Source of the DNA: Alicyclobacillus mali
GTDB taxonomy: Bacteria > Bacillota > Bacilli > Alicyclobacillales > Alicyclobacillaceae
Strand: one strand, 5' to 3'
Assembly: GCF_017329565.1 (NCBI RefSeq)
Contig: NZ_JAFMTT010000008.1
Length of the DNA stretch: 64,000 nt
Under the pieces are notes generated by a model. It searched no databases. It had not been told where the DNA came from and saw nothing but the letters and a program-made list of their open reading frames with translations. Made by a program: the position numbers and the translations under genes. Positions 1 through 7,598 of this stretch are shown piece after piece; position 1 is the first letter of the stretch, and every line of letters begins with the position of its first letter.

Positions 1-135
1 TTAGGGTGTTTTTCAAAAGTCAAGTGTTTTTCGATGGTTTCATTAACATTTCATAAAATGTTCACAATCCAACTTCATACAGCAACTGCATAGCGCCTGG
101 AACTACAAGTTGGATATATAGAAAATGTATCAAAC

Positions 136-1308
136 GTGTTAGAGCTCATTTTAGGAATCGAGGACATTCCCCCAACAAAAAATGCGATTGAAAAAGCCGT
201 TTCGGATTCTGAAAATATCTCGGCTGCAACAGAACAACTATCTGCTTCTGTTCGCGAAGTGGCAGATTACGCTGTGAAGGCCGCGGAACACGGAGACCGC
301 GTGATGCGGGACGCGCAAGCGGGCGGTGAAGTCGCGCGTACCGCTTTGGAAGGGATTGTTGCACTACGTCAAACGTTCGACCAGTTGCAACATCAATCGA
401 CTGCAGTGGTTTCGGCAGCTGAACGCATTTCAAGCGTCTTGGAGTTGATTCAAGAAATCGCAGAACAAACGCATGTCCTTTCGTTGAATGCCGGAATTGA
501 AGCCGCAAGAGCAGGTGAACACGGCCGTGGCTTTCAGGTCATTGCCTCAGAAGTACGGGCCCTTGCGAATCAAACGAGAGACTCGATTCAGGAAACGATG
601 GATGTCATTCAGAACGTCCAAGACGCAGCTCGAACGATGAACCAGGTCACCCAAACGGTCTCCTTGGAGCTGGCCGATAAAGTGGGTACAGCCCAACAGG
701 CAATGGGAGTGATTGAGAGCATCGTTTCTGAAATCCACCACATCGTCGAATACATGGGGAATATTGCGGCGAGTGCCGAAGAACAAGCTGCAGCCACGGA
801 AGATATCGCTTCACGCGTGGTCGATATCATGGACGGTGTGACAGATGTCAAGCGAAGGATAGATGCTTTAGGGCAAGACATGTATCGAACCGGTGTGCAA
901 GTCAACGATCTGCGCAATGCGATGGTCGAACGCATCGCGAGTGCCCGTCACGATCGGATGCTCCTTCGGATCGCCAAGACAGACCATCTTTTGTGGAAGT
1001 GGTGGTTGTACAACCATATGATGGGCTACCACGCCATGGAGGAGGAGCAGCTGAAAGACCACCACGAATGTCGTTTAGGAAAATGGTACGATGCCGCGAA
1101 GGGATATTCGAGTTTCGCAGCCAACCCGTTATTCCAGCGTCTTGACGAACCACACCAGAGGGTGCACCGACTGGCGTCCGAAATCTATCACGCGCTTCAG
1201 CAGGATATTCGCTCAGACGTCAGCGCAAAGATGCACGACTTGGAGGAAGCCTCGCAAGAAGTTGTACGACTTTTGGATGCCCTGTATGAAGAACTAGAGA
1301 GGCAATGA
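136..1308 (+). CDS. Soluble methyl-accepting chemotaxis protein with C-terminal CZB domain
   Basis: This is a cytoplasmic chemoreceptor that would control CheA through CheW. No membrane segment is visible. The protein is mostly coiled coil, with the conserved hairpin tip near residues 110-145 (LSLNAGIEAARAGEHGRGF). The last 110 residues form a chemoreceptor zinc-binding (CZB) domain: H284, the CRLGKWY block with C312, then H340 and H344 are the expected Zn ligands. CZB receptors are known to sense zinc or hypochlorous acid. The GTG at 136 has no clear Shine-Dalgarno. The frame stays open back to a stop at 91-93 without an ATG, so the true 5' end is uncertain. It is followed by cheA. Confidence 0.85.
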   Translation: MLELILGIEDIPPTKNAIEKAVSDSENISAATEQLSASVREVADYAVKAAEHGDRVMRDAQAGGEVARTALEGIVALRQTFDQLQHQSTAVVSAAERISSVLELIQEIAEQTHVLSLNAGIEAARAGEHGRGFQVIASEVRALANQTRDSIQETMDVIQNVQDAARTMNQVTQTVSLELADKVGTAQQAMGVIESIVSEIHHIVEYMGNIAASAEEQAAATEDIASRVVDIMDGVTDVKRRIDALGQDMYRTGVQVNDLRNAMVERIASARHDRMLLRIAKTDHLLWKWWLYNHMMGYHAMEEEQLKDHHECRLGKWYDAAKGYSSFAANPLFQRLDEPHQRVHRLASEIYHALQQDIRSDVSAKMHDLEEASQEVVRLLDALYEELERQ

Positions 1309-1392
1309 TGATCATGATAGATACAGTCGTCAAACTCGGAGGTTTTATCGTTACTCGACTGCTGCTCCATCTCAAAGAAAGGGGGGAGCCAT

Positions 1393-3390
1393 GTGAATCG
1401 TGAATACCTGGACGCGTTCTTGGCCGAGTCGACGGAAAATGTCGAGAAACTAGAAGATGGGTGCCTGGAGCTTGAACGCCAAGGTCCGGAGGCTAACCTT
1501 GTTGCTGAGCTTTTTCGCGCGGCGCACACACTAAAAGGCATGAGTGCCACGATGGGATTTTCTCGCCTGGCGGAGCTCACACATCGAGTCGAGGATGTGT
1601 TCGGTCTGTGGAGAGATCATCCTGAGAGCTTTCAGCCAGAGCAAGTGGATATCCTGTTCCAGGCGATTGACCGAATGCGGGTTCACCTCGAGGCCATTTC
1701 GACGTCTGGGAGTGAGCCCGATCTCAAAGACGACGATGTGATGGCTTCTCTACAAACTGCTTTTCAAGCGAGAGAACCATTGCACCCGAGTCAAAAAAAC
1801 GGGTTAGAAGAGGACAGAGCGCGGTATGCAACGGAAGCCGAACGACAAGGCAAGGTCGCCTATCGGCTTCACATTCAACTCACCTCTGATTGCATGATGC
1901 CTGCCGTTCGGCTTGCGATGGTGTATCAGACGTTGAAGGATGCCGCGGACATTGCGGCAGCGGAACCGACGGAAGATGCGGTCTGGGCAGGAGATGTGCA
2001 AACGACAGAAGCGTATGTCGTCGTCTATTTAGAACGCGACGAGATCGAACGGATTCAGGAAAAGGTGCTCGACATTACGGATGTCGCTCGCTGCGATGCT
2101 GAAAGATGGGTTGCATCAAGAGGAAGCGCAAGTCAGCAGGATTCACGTGGGAAGTTCGCTTCTCAAGAAACCCGGTCGCAATCTATGTCAACCACTCCCG
2201 CAGAATCCGCGGCACGTCCCGGAAGCAACGATAGTCGACCCGACAGGTCGATCCGCGTTTCCGTGCGCCGAATGGACGCGCTTCTGAACACCATGAGTGA
2301 GATGGTCATCGCAAAAACTCGCCTGGATACGATTGCGGCTGCTTCGAACGATCCGGCGTTACGGGAGGCCGTGGAACGCTTGGATCGATTGACGAAGGAC
2401 CTCCAGGATGAGGTGATGCAGCTGCGGATGGCTCCGGTTGAGTCGGTATTTCATCGTTATCCGCGAATGATGCGAGACCTGGAGCGGAAACTGAATCGGG
2501 AGTTCGACTTTGTCATGACGGGGCTCGAGACGGAAATGGACCGCATCGTGCTTGAAGAGATGGGCGAGGTCATTGTCCATTTGCTGCGCAACGCGGTTGA
2601 CCACGGTCTTGAGCCTCCGGAGGTGCGTGAACAGCAGGGAAAGTCGCGTCGTGGAACCATTCGTTTGTCGGCCTATGCGTCTGGCGGACACATCTACATC
2701 GAGGTAGCGGATGACGGCGCGGGCATCGATCGAGCGCGCGTTCTTCAGTCCGCGATAACAAAAGGTGTGATCACACCCGAGGCAGGCGCGTCCATGTCCG
2801 ACGAGGCCGTGTATGAACTGCTGTTTCAATCCGGGTTCAGTACAGCGAAAGAGGTGTCGGACATCTCCGGTCGGGGCGTTGGTCTTGATGCGGTGCGCGA
2901 TAAAGTGGAGTCGCTCGGTGGGAAAATCCGCATCGATACGGAACTCGGTCGCGGCACGACGTTTGTGATCGAATTGCCACTTACACTCGCGATTCTTCCG
3001 GCGCTTCTCGTCTCCGTGCGAGGGCAGACGTTTGCGATTCCCACGGCGAATGTGGACGAGGTAGTGCGACTCCGAGAAGCAGACGTGCGGTATGTGCAAA
3101 ACGAGTCTGTATATCCAAGCGGGGACAGGATTGTGCCGATTATCGACGTGGCGGAGTGGCTTGGACTTGGCGTGAGACGGTGGGTGTTTCCGCAGACTGC
3201 GGTGGTATGTCGGAATGGGGAGCAGAAGTTCGTGATGGTCGTCGATAGGGTTCTGGATGAATTGGAGATTGTGAACAAGCCTCTTGGTCGTTACCTGGAG
3301 GGTGTCCGTGGTTTTTCGGGAGCGACCATTCTCGGCGACGGCAAAGTGTCGCTCATTCTCGACGTGCGGTCCATTGGGCAATCCGCATGA
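1393..3390 (+). CDS. cheA: Chemotaxis histidine kinase CheA
   Basis: CheA autophosphorylates on the HPt domain and passes phosphate to CheY/CheB. The GTG start follows a strong AAAGGGGGGAG-type ribosome site. HPt domain (P1) with the phospho-accepting H45 in FRAAHTLKGM; a linker/P2 region around 140-290; the P3 dimerisation helices; the ATPase domain with N box (HLLRNAVDHGLE), GADDGAGID-like G1 and RGVGLDAV G2 motifs; and a CheW-like C-terminal domain (P5). The 665-residue length is normal for the family. The stop overlaps a possible ATG of cheW. No CheY, CheB or CheR gene is nearby, so those partners must lie elsewhere. Confidence 0.96.
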   Translation: MNREYLDAFLAESTENVEKLEDGCLELERQGPEANLVAELFRAAHTLKGMSATMGFSRLAELTHRVEDVFGLWRDHPESFQPEQVDILFQAIDRMRVHLEAISTSGSEPDLKDDDVMASLQTAFQAREPLHPSQKNGLEEDRARYATEAERQGKVAYRLHIQLTSDCMMPAVRLAMVYQTLKDAADIAAAEPTEDAVWAGDVQTTEAYVVVYLERDEIERIQEKVLDITDVARCDAERWVASRGSASQQDSRGKFASQETRSQSMSTTPAESAARPGSNDSRPDRSIRVSVRRMDALLNTMSEMVIAKTRLDTIAAASNDPALREAVERLDRLTKDLQDEVMQLRMAPVESVFHRYPRMMRDLERKLNREFDFVMTGLETEMDRIVLEEMGEVIVHLLRNAVDHGLEPPEVREQQGKSRRGTIRLSAYASGGHIYIEVADDGAGIDRARVLQSAITKGVITPEAGASMSDEAVYELLFQSGFSTAKEVSDISGRGVGLDAVRDKVESLGGKIRIDTELGRGTTFVIELPLTLAILPALLVSVRGQTFAIPTANVDEVVRLREADVRYVQNESVYPSGDRIVPIIDVAEWLGLGVRRWVFPQTAVVCRNGEQKFVMVVDRVLDELEIVNKPLGRYLEGVRGFSGATILGDGKVSLILDVRSIGQSA

Positions 3391-3419
3391 GGGAAATCGA
3401 ATGGATCAAGGAGGGATGC

Positions 3420-3887
3420 ATGGTGGAGTCCTATGTGATCATGCGGGTGGGTGACCAGCGCTATGGCGCGCATGTATCACAGGTCCAATCGGTGGAACGG
3501 CTCGGGGAGATCACGCCTGTCCCGCGCACGTTGAGCTTCATCAAAGGCGTAATACACCTACGCGGTGCGGTCGTGCCAGTGATCGACCTCGCAGAACGCG
3601 TGGGATTGACGCACCGAGCGCAGGACGCCGACGAAATGCGTGTTGTGATCGCAGAAGTCGAAGATAGAGTTGTTGGCATGATTGTTGATGGCGTGGAAGA
3701 CGTCGTTCAGATTCCACCAGAGACCATTGAACCTCCACCGGCCGTGGTAGGTGGTTTACAAGCGGTGTATCTCAAAGGCGTAGCTCGCGTAGGAGGTGGC
3801 CTGCTGGTTCTGCTCAACTTGAATCGCGTCTTTTCTGCGGCCGAATCGGAACAGCTGCAGCAGATTGAACAGTTCATCACGAGTTAA
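3420..3887 (+). CDS. cheW: Chemotaxis coupling protein CheW
   Basis: A single CheW-like SH3-type domain links chemoreceptors to CheA. The sequence shows the family pattern YVIMRVGDQRYG at the start and the central IKGVIHLRGAVVPVIDL block. An in-frame ATG at 3387 overlaps the cheA stop. The ATG at 3420 is preferred because AAGGAGGG lies just upstream and the resulting 155-residue protein has the usual length. It is translated directly after cheA and before a second receptor gene, giving a compact signalling unit. Confidence 0.94.
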   Translation: MVESYVIMRVGDQRYGAHVSQVQSVERLGEITPVPRTLSFIKGVIHLRGAVVPVIDLAERVGLTHRAQDADEMRVVIAEVEDRVVGMIVDGVEDVVQIPPETIEPPPAVVGGLQAVYLKGVARVGGGLLVLLNLNRVFSAAESEQLQQIEQFITS

Positions 3888-3938
3888 ACCGGATCACATG
3901 TTTCGCAACAGATGGAAATACATAGTATGGGGGTTAAC

Positions 3939-5558
3939 ATGGCTCAACATCCATTCTCAAGACGCCAACTGCATCAGCAATGGCAGTCCGTTGAACGGGC
4001 CGCTCGAGAGGTCGAACGACTTATCACACACTACGGGGGACTGACGGACCAAGCCAAGCACGATATCCGAGCGAAACTAGATGAACTCTTAGGCGAACTC
4101 GAGTATTTCTTCCTCATTCGGAGAGATGGATATGCGGAAGTGCATACGAATCGACTGCGAGAAGGCGTCTATTTTACGGACGAAGTTGGGTTGAAGTGTG
4201 CCTCCATCACGGAGACGACCGCATTTGATTATCCTCGTAACACCGGAGAACGGATTATCGATATCTCCACACCGGTTTATGTCAATGGACAATCACCTTA
4301 TGTCCTTCGTTCCGGACGTGTATTTCCAACTTTGAGTCGACGATTCAAAGGGCCTATCCCTTTTTTCTTAGCCCAATTAGCCGGCATTACATGCGCTCTT
4401 GTTGATCCCTCCATGCGTGCCGTATCTGTCGGGCTGTTTGGTGTTGCGACGGTTTTTGCGCTCATAGAGTTTGCTCGATTCGAAGTTCATTACAACAGCT
4501 GGCTCAAGTTCATGCGTGAAATCAGTCATGGTCGCCTCGGCAAACGTATGCATCCCAAGACACGTGATGAGTATGGACAATTGGCCTTTGAACTGAATAA
4601 GCTGGCGATCGGATTCGAAGATATGCTCCATAGGATGATGAATGCCTCAAGTCAATTGATGGATAGTGCTCAAGAACTCGAAAGCAGTGCGCAGCAAAGT
4701 ACTGCTGCTCTGCAAAGCATTGCCGCTTCCATGCAAACCACCAGCGTCAGCGCTGAAGAACAAACGCAGCATATGCGAGACACGATGACCGAGGTGAACC
4801 ATGTTCAGAAACAAATTCAGGAGCTCAACGATTTTATACAAGCTGTAGCGTCTACGGCAAAAGATGCAATGCAGCGAGCCGAAGAAGGAAATGCTTCGTC
4901 CGCACGTTGGGTAGAACGTTTGCAAGCCATTGTGGACCAAGCTACGAGCCTTTCGCAATCCATTGACTCGCTCGATCACATTATGTCCGTGATGGTGGAT
5001 GCTCTCTCGACGATTCAGAAGATCACGCGGGACACGCATCTATTGGCCCTCAATGCATCCATTGAAGCCGCTCGAGCCGGTGAACATGGGAAAGGCTTCG
5101 CAGTTGTCGCAACGGAAGTGCGTAGGTTAGCCAATCTGTCCTCGGAGCATACCAAGCAAATCGAGACACAGGTTGCTCAAATACCCAACATTCTTGAGCA
5201 GGTACGCAATAACATGAGTCAAACAGCGACGTCTATCCAAGAGGGTATGACTGCCGCCACCGAAACAGGTAGTGTCCTGACAAATATTCATCACGCGATC
5301 TCAGATGTTGCAGAGGATACAGCGCATCTTCGCTCAGTGATTCACGATATATTCCAAAGCGGAAAAAATATGATCGAGATCTTAGAAAGCACTCATGCAC
5401 TCTCGAACGTCGTACGAGAGCAAACCGAGTCAGTCAGTGCATCAACCGAAGAACAGTATGCGATTACGGAGGAAGTCGCACGAGCGGCATCGGTGGTATT
5501 CCAGTCAACGCGAGATCTACGCGCTATCATTGAACGTTTTGAGTTTCAATCGCCATAA
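3939..5558 (+). CDS. Methyl-accepting chemotaxis protein with cytoplasmic N-terminal sensor
   Basis: This chemoreceptor has an unusual layout. Residues 1-135 form a soluble, PAS/Cache-like region (FFLIRRDGYAEVHTNRLREG). Two hydrophobic segments at about 138-155 and 160-178 follow, separated by only a few residues, then a HAMP-like region and a signalling coiled coil with the tip LLALNASIEAARAGEHGKGF. The very short loop implies no extracellular ligand domain, so the sensor should face the cytoplasm. The ATG at 3939 is preceded by GGGGGT. The in-frame ATGs at 3912 and 3927 lack a ribosome site. It follows cheW in the same direction. Confidence 0.88.
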   Translation: MAQHPFSRRQLHQQWQSVERAAREVERLITHYGGLTDQAKHDIRAKLDELLGELEYFFLIRRDGYAEVHTNRLREGVYFTDEVGLKCASITETTAFDYPRNTGERIIDISTPVYVNGQSPYVLRSGRVFPTLSRRFKGPIPFFLAQLAGITCALVDPSMRAVSVGLFGVATVFALIEFARFEVHYNSWLKFMREISHGRLGKRMHPKTRDEYGQLAFELNKLAIGFEDMLHRMMNASSQLMDSAQELESSAQQSTAALQSIAASMQTTSVSAEEQTQHMRDTMTEVNHVQKQIQELNDFIQAVASTAKDAMQRAEEGNASSARWVERLQAIVDQATSLSQSIDSLDHIMSVMVDALSTIQKITRDTHLLALNASIEAARAGEHGKGFAVVATEVRRLANLSSEHTKQIETQVAQIPNILEQVRNNMSQTATSIQEGMTAATETGSVLTNIHHAISDVAEDTAHLRSVIHDIFQSGKNMIEILESTHALSNVVREQTESVSASTEEQYAITEEVARAASVVFQSTRDLRAIIERFEFQSP

Positions 5559-5572
5559 TGCATCGTTTACAG

Positions 5573-5600
5573 GCCGCTAGCACTAGGCAGGGCTAGCGGC
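5573..5600 (+). repeat. Inverted repeat after receptor gene
   Basis: A perfect 9-bp inverted repeat (GCCGCTAGC / GCTAGCGGC, 10-nt loop) lies 15 bases after the receptor stop codon. There is no T-tract, so it may stabilise the 3' end of the message rather than terminate it. A tandem GAATCGAT GAATCGAT follows before yvyF. Confidence 0.55.
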
Positions 5601-5652
5601 ACAGCACTACCCAGTGAATCGATGAATCGATGGATGGAACGGAGGGATAGGA

Positions 5653-6048
5653 GTGGCACTTGCCAACTGCCGCCGATGTGGGCGACTCTTCAATAAGACG
5701 GGCCACGATGTATGTCCGAGTTGTATCCATGAAGAGGAAAACAAAATTGCCGAGATCCGCGACTACCTGAGGCAACACCCTCTAGCCAACATCTACGAGG
5801 TCTCACAAGGCACTCGTGCGACATATGAAGAGATCGTCGATCTCATCCGTAGGGGCAAGCTTTTGCTACGTCAATATCCGAACATGACGTACCCATGTGA
5901 AAGATGTGGTGCACCAACGCAGTCTGGGCAGTTGTGTATGAATTGCGCACAAGAATTAAGCGCAGAGATTCAAATGGGCGAGAGAAAATATTCCGCCAAA
6001 AAACCATATAAAGAGAACCGTAACACGGGATTCTATAGTAAGGAATAA
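5653..6048 (+). CDS. yvyF: Flagellar-operon-type protein YvyF
   Basis: This small protein has two zinc-ribbon-like cysteine pairs: CRRCG...CPSC near residues 6-25 and CERCG...CMNC near 82-100. Between them is a short helical segment (EIRDYLRQHPLANIYEVSQG) that resembles a MerR-like or KH-less regulator fold. The pattern matches the YvyF/TIGR03826 family, which in Bacillus lies just before flgM in the late competence/flagellar operon. Here it stands alone behind chemotaxis genes, with no flgM or flgK next to it. The GTG start has a GGAGGG ribosome site. A role in flagellar or late-gene regulation is inferred from the family. Confidence 0.85.
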   Translation: MALANCRRCGRLFNKTGHDVCPSCIHEEENKIAEIRDYLRQHPLANIYEVSQGTRATYEEIVDLIRRGKLLLRQYPNMTYPCERCGAPTQSGQLCMNCAQELSAEIQMGERKYSAKKPYKENRNTGFYSKE

Positions 6049-6145
6049 ACTCTCTTGTTGGAAATTAGGGATTGTTCATGAACTGGAGATACACTGAGGA
6101 ATCCGATGGTCGGCATCCGTACCACTGGTGTCTGTTAGACAACAT

Positions 6146-6592
6146 TTAACCTACGCTCTGGCGTTCTACATGTGTGCGTAAAATCTCCTCGAGTGCTTGG
6201 GAGGATACCTGAAACGTGATGTTTCGCCTACGCAAGTGACGTATGAACTGAATCTTGCTATCTCCAAGCAAAAAAGCAGTGAGGGAAAATGTGTGATTTC
6301 CTTCCTTGATGTGTATGATTATAGGGGTATAATTTGATTCTGTAAATGATGTGTGTTCAGTGATATAGATAGCTTGATTCCAAGCTTGAATGAACTGCAG
6401 GCGTTCATCAGAAGACAGTTCTGCGCCATTCAAAGACACAGACTGAGTTTTGGATGATTCCAAGGTCGGATAAATTGACACGGACGATAGCCATCGATTG
6501 ACCCATGCATTCGCTGGATTGATTAGAAGCACCAGCACAGGGATTACCACTGCAGCTAAGTATGCTGTCCAGGCTGGAATCGCCAAGTTCAT
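6146..6592 (-). CDS. Membrane-anchored protein of unknown function
   Basis: I do not recognise this gene with certainty. It has one N-terminal membrane segment (about residues 5-27 from the chosen ATG) followed by a roughly 115-residue domain predicted to be outside, with a TPIIIHIKEGNHTF strand region. The layout is faintly like the Bacillus YfmQ family (TM anchor plus small alpha/beta domain), but I would not assign that name. AAAGGAG ends only two bases before the ATG at 6592. A TTG two codons further in (6586) has better spacing, and an upstream ATG at 6613 has no ribosome site. The gene is rich in A+T compared with later regions. Confidence 0.6.
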   Translation of the reverse strand: MNLAIPAWTAYLAAVVIPVLVLLINPANAWVNRWLSSVSIYPTLESSKTQSVSLNGAELSSDERLQFIQAWNQAIYITEHTSFTESNYTPIIIHIKEGNHTFSLTAFLLGDSKIQFIRHLRRRNITFQVSSQALEEILRTHVERQSVG

Positions 6593-6782
6593 AACTCCTT
6601 TCGGTACATACATGAGTCTTTAAGACGTAAAATGCCCCTTTCGCCCGGCTACGAGCAAGGTAAATAAAGGTATGAGCAGAAAACGCGTTCAAGATGAGAG
6701 GCTCCGTGTCAAGCATTGTAAAGGTAGCGCATGAGTCGGGTTTTGTGTAAATTATAGTATTAGATGTGTCTATCTTCCCATT

Positions 6783-6821
6783 CACATCCAGCCCGCAGCA
6801 ACGTTCATGTACGACTTTCAT
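6783..6821 (-). pseudogene. IS110-family transposase remnant (first 13 codons)
   Basis: Thirteen codons read MKVVHERCCGLDV, the typical opening of IS110/IS1111-family DEDD transposases, including the first catalytic Asp in GLDV. The usual HKK that follows is replaced by unrelated sequence (NGK...), and no further transposase similarity appears toward 6593. The element is therefore cut off immediately after the start of the gene. The 190 bases between this remnant and the preceding gene hold no other feature I can support. Confidence 0.65.
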
Positions 6822-6960
6822 TCCAAGGGCATTTCCACCGAGCGAACAATCGCAACCGCGTGGCGACCGATGATCCGAATTCTACTGTGCGTGCATCCCA
6901 TAGGGGAGCGACAAACCGTGGCTCTCACGGTCGCCGGCTCCGTCTGACGATTGGGGTTTA
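6822..6960 (-). other. 5' non-coding end of the IS110 remnant, possible bridge-RNA region
   Basis: Upstream of the transposase remnant is a structured non-coding stretch. The strongest element is a nested hairpin at 6905-6941, with GCGAC/GTCGC and CCGTG/CACGG stems. In IS110 elements the 5' non-coding end encodes the bridge RNA that guides recombination, so this is a plausible fossil of that region. The remaining sequence up to the hemerythrin stop at 7089 shows no gene. Confidence 0.4.
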
Positions 6961-7088
6961 GGCACCACCGTCAAGCGAGCTCTGGCGGATGCTGACGCGA
7001 TCGTATCGCAATATCTCCTCATTTTCGTGCTCCCGTGGCGTCGAAGTTCGATATGGATGTCTTGCGATTGCGCCTTGGGCCGCTCGCG

Positions 7089-7562
7089 TCATGAGCGCGC
7101 CGTGGGCTCGTCGGGGTGTGCATAGGGCGATGACGCCCGGTGCTCTTCAAAGAACGGCGCCAGGCGCGTCAAGTCCGGTTCTTGAAGCGTCTCTTCGATG
7201 AGCGGAAAGATGACCTGCTCCTCGAGATGGACGTGCGCCCGCAGGGCTGTCCCCAATTCCACCAGCACGGATGCGTCTCCGTCTTCGAGCGCGCGGCTCA
7301 CCAGGCTCCTTATCTTGACGTGATCGAGGAGCATCTGCGCGATCTCGTCGCGATCGAGCGGACCATATTTGGCGTAGGAGGGAAGCAGGACCTCTTCCTC
7401 TTCCCGGAAGTGCGCTTGTCCCCCCTGTTCCCAGAACTGGCGAAGCTCCCGAAGGAGCGCCTCGGTGGACTGTTCCTGGCGGGTGAGGTGCATGGCGACG
7501 ACGAGCGCGTAGTGGTGATGGCGAGACAGCGGCTGCAGCGCCTCGTGGCGGCGTTTCCCCAT
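7089..7562 (-). CDS. Hemerythrin HHE-domain protein
   Basis: A four-helix hemerythrin-like domain that should bind a di-iron centre. His and Glu ligands are visible in SRHHHYAL, QAHFREEEEVL, LLDHVKIRSL and AHVHLEEQVIFPLIEE. Such proteins bind O2 or NO, or help repair iron centres. It starts 36 bases after the multicopper oxidase stop and shares its strand, so the two are probably one operon. The acidic/His C-terminal tail beyond residue 140 is not part of the fold. Confidence 0.9.
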   Translation of the reverse strand: MGKRRHEALQPLSRHHHYALVVAMHLTRQEQSTEALLRELRQFWEQGGQAHFREEEEVLLPSYAKYGPLDRDEIAQMLLDHVKIRSLVSRALEDGDASVLVELGTALRAHVHLEEQVIFPLIEETLQEPDLTRLAPFFEEHRASSPYAHPDEPTARS

Positions 7563-7598
7563 GTCCAGTCCTCCCTCGTGTGGCTTGCGGGACTTCCG

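Noticed and set aside
1..135. Possible short reading frame at the left edge
   Set aside because: The open stretch up to the stop at 91 has no protein-like features or start; it is too short to call.
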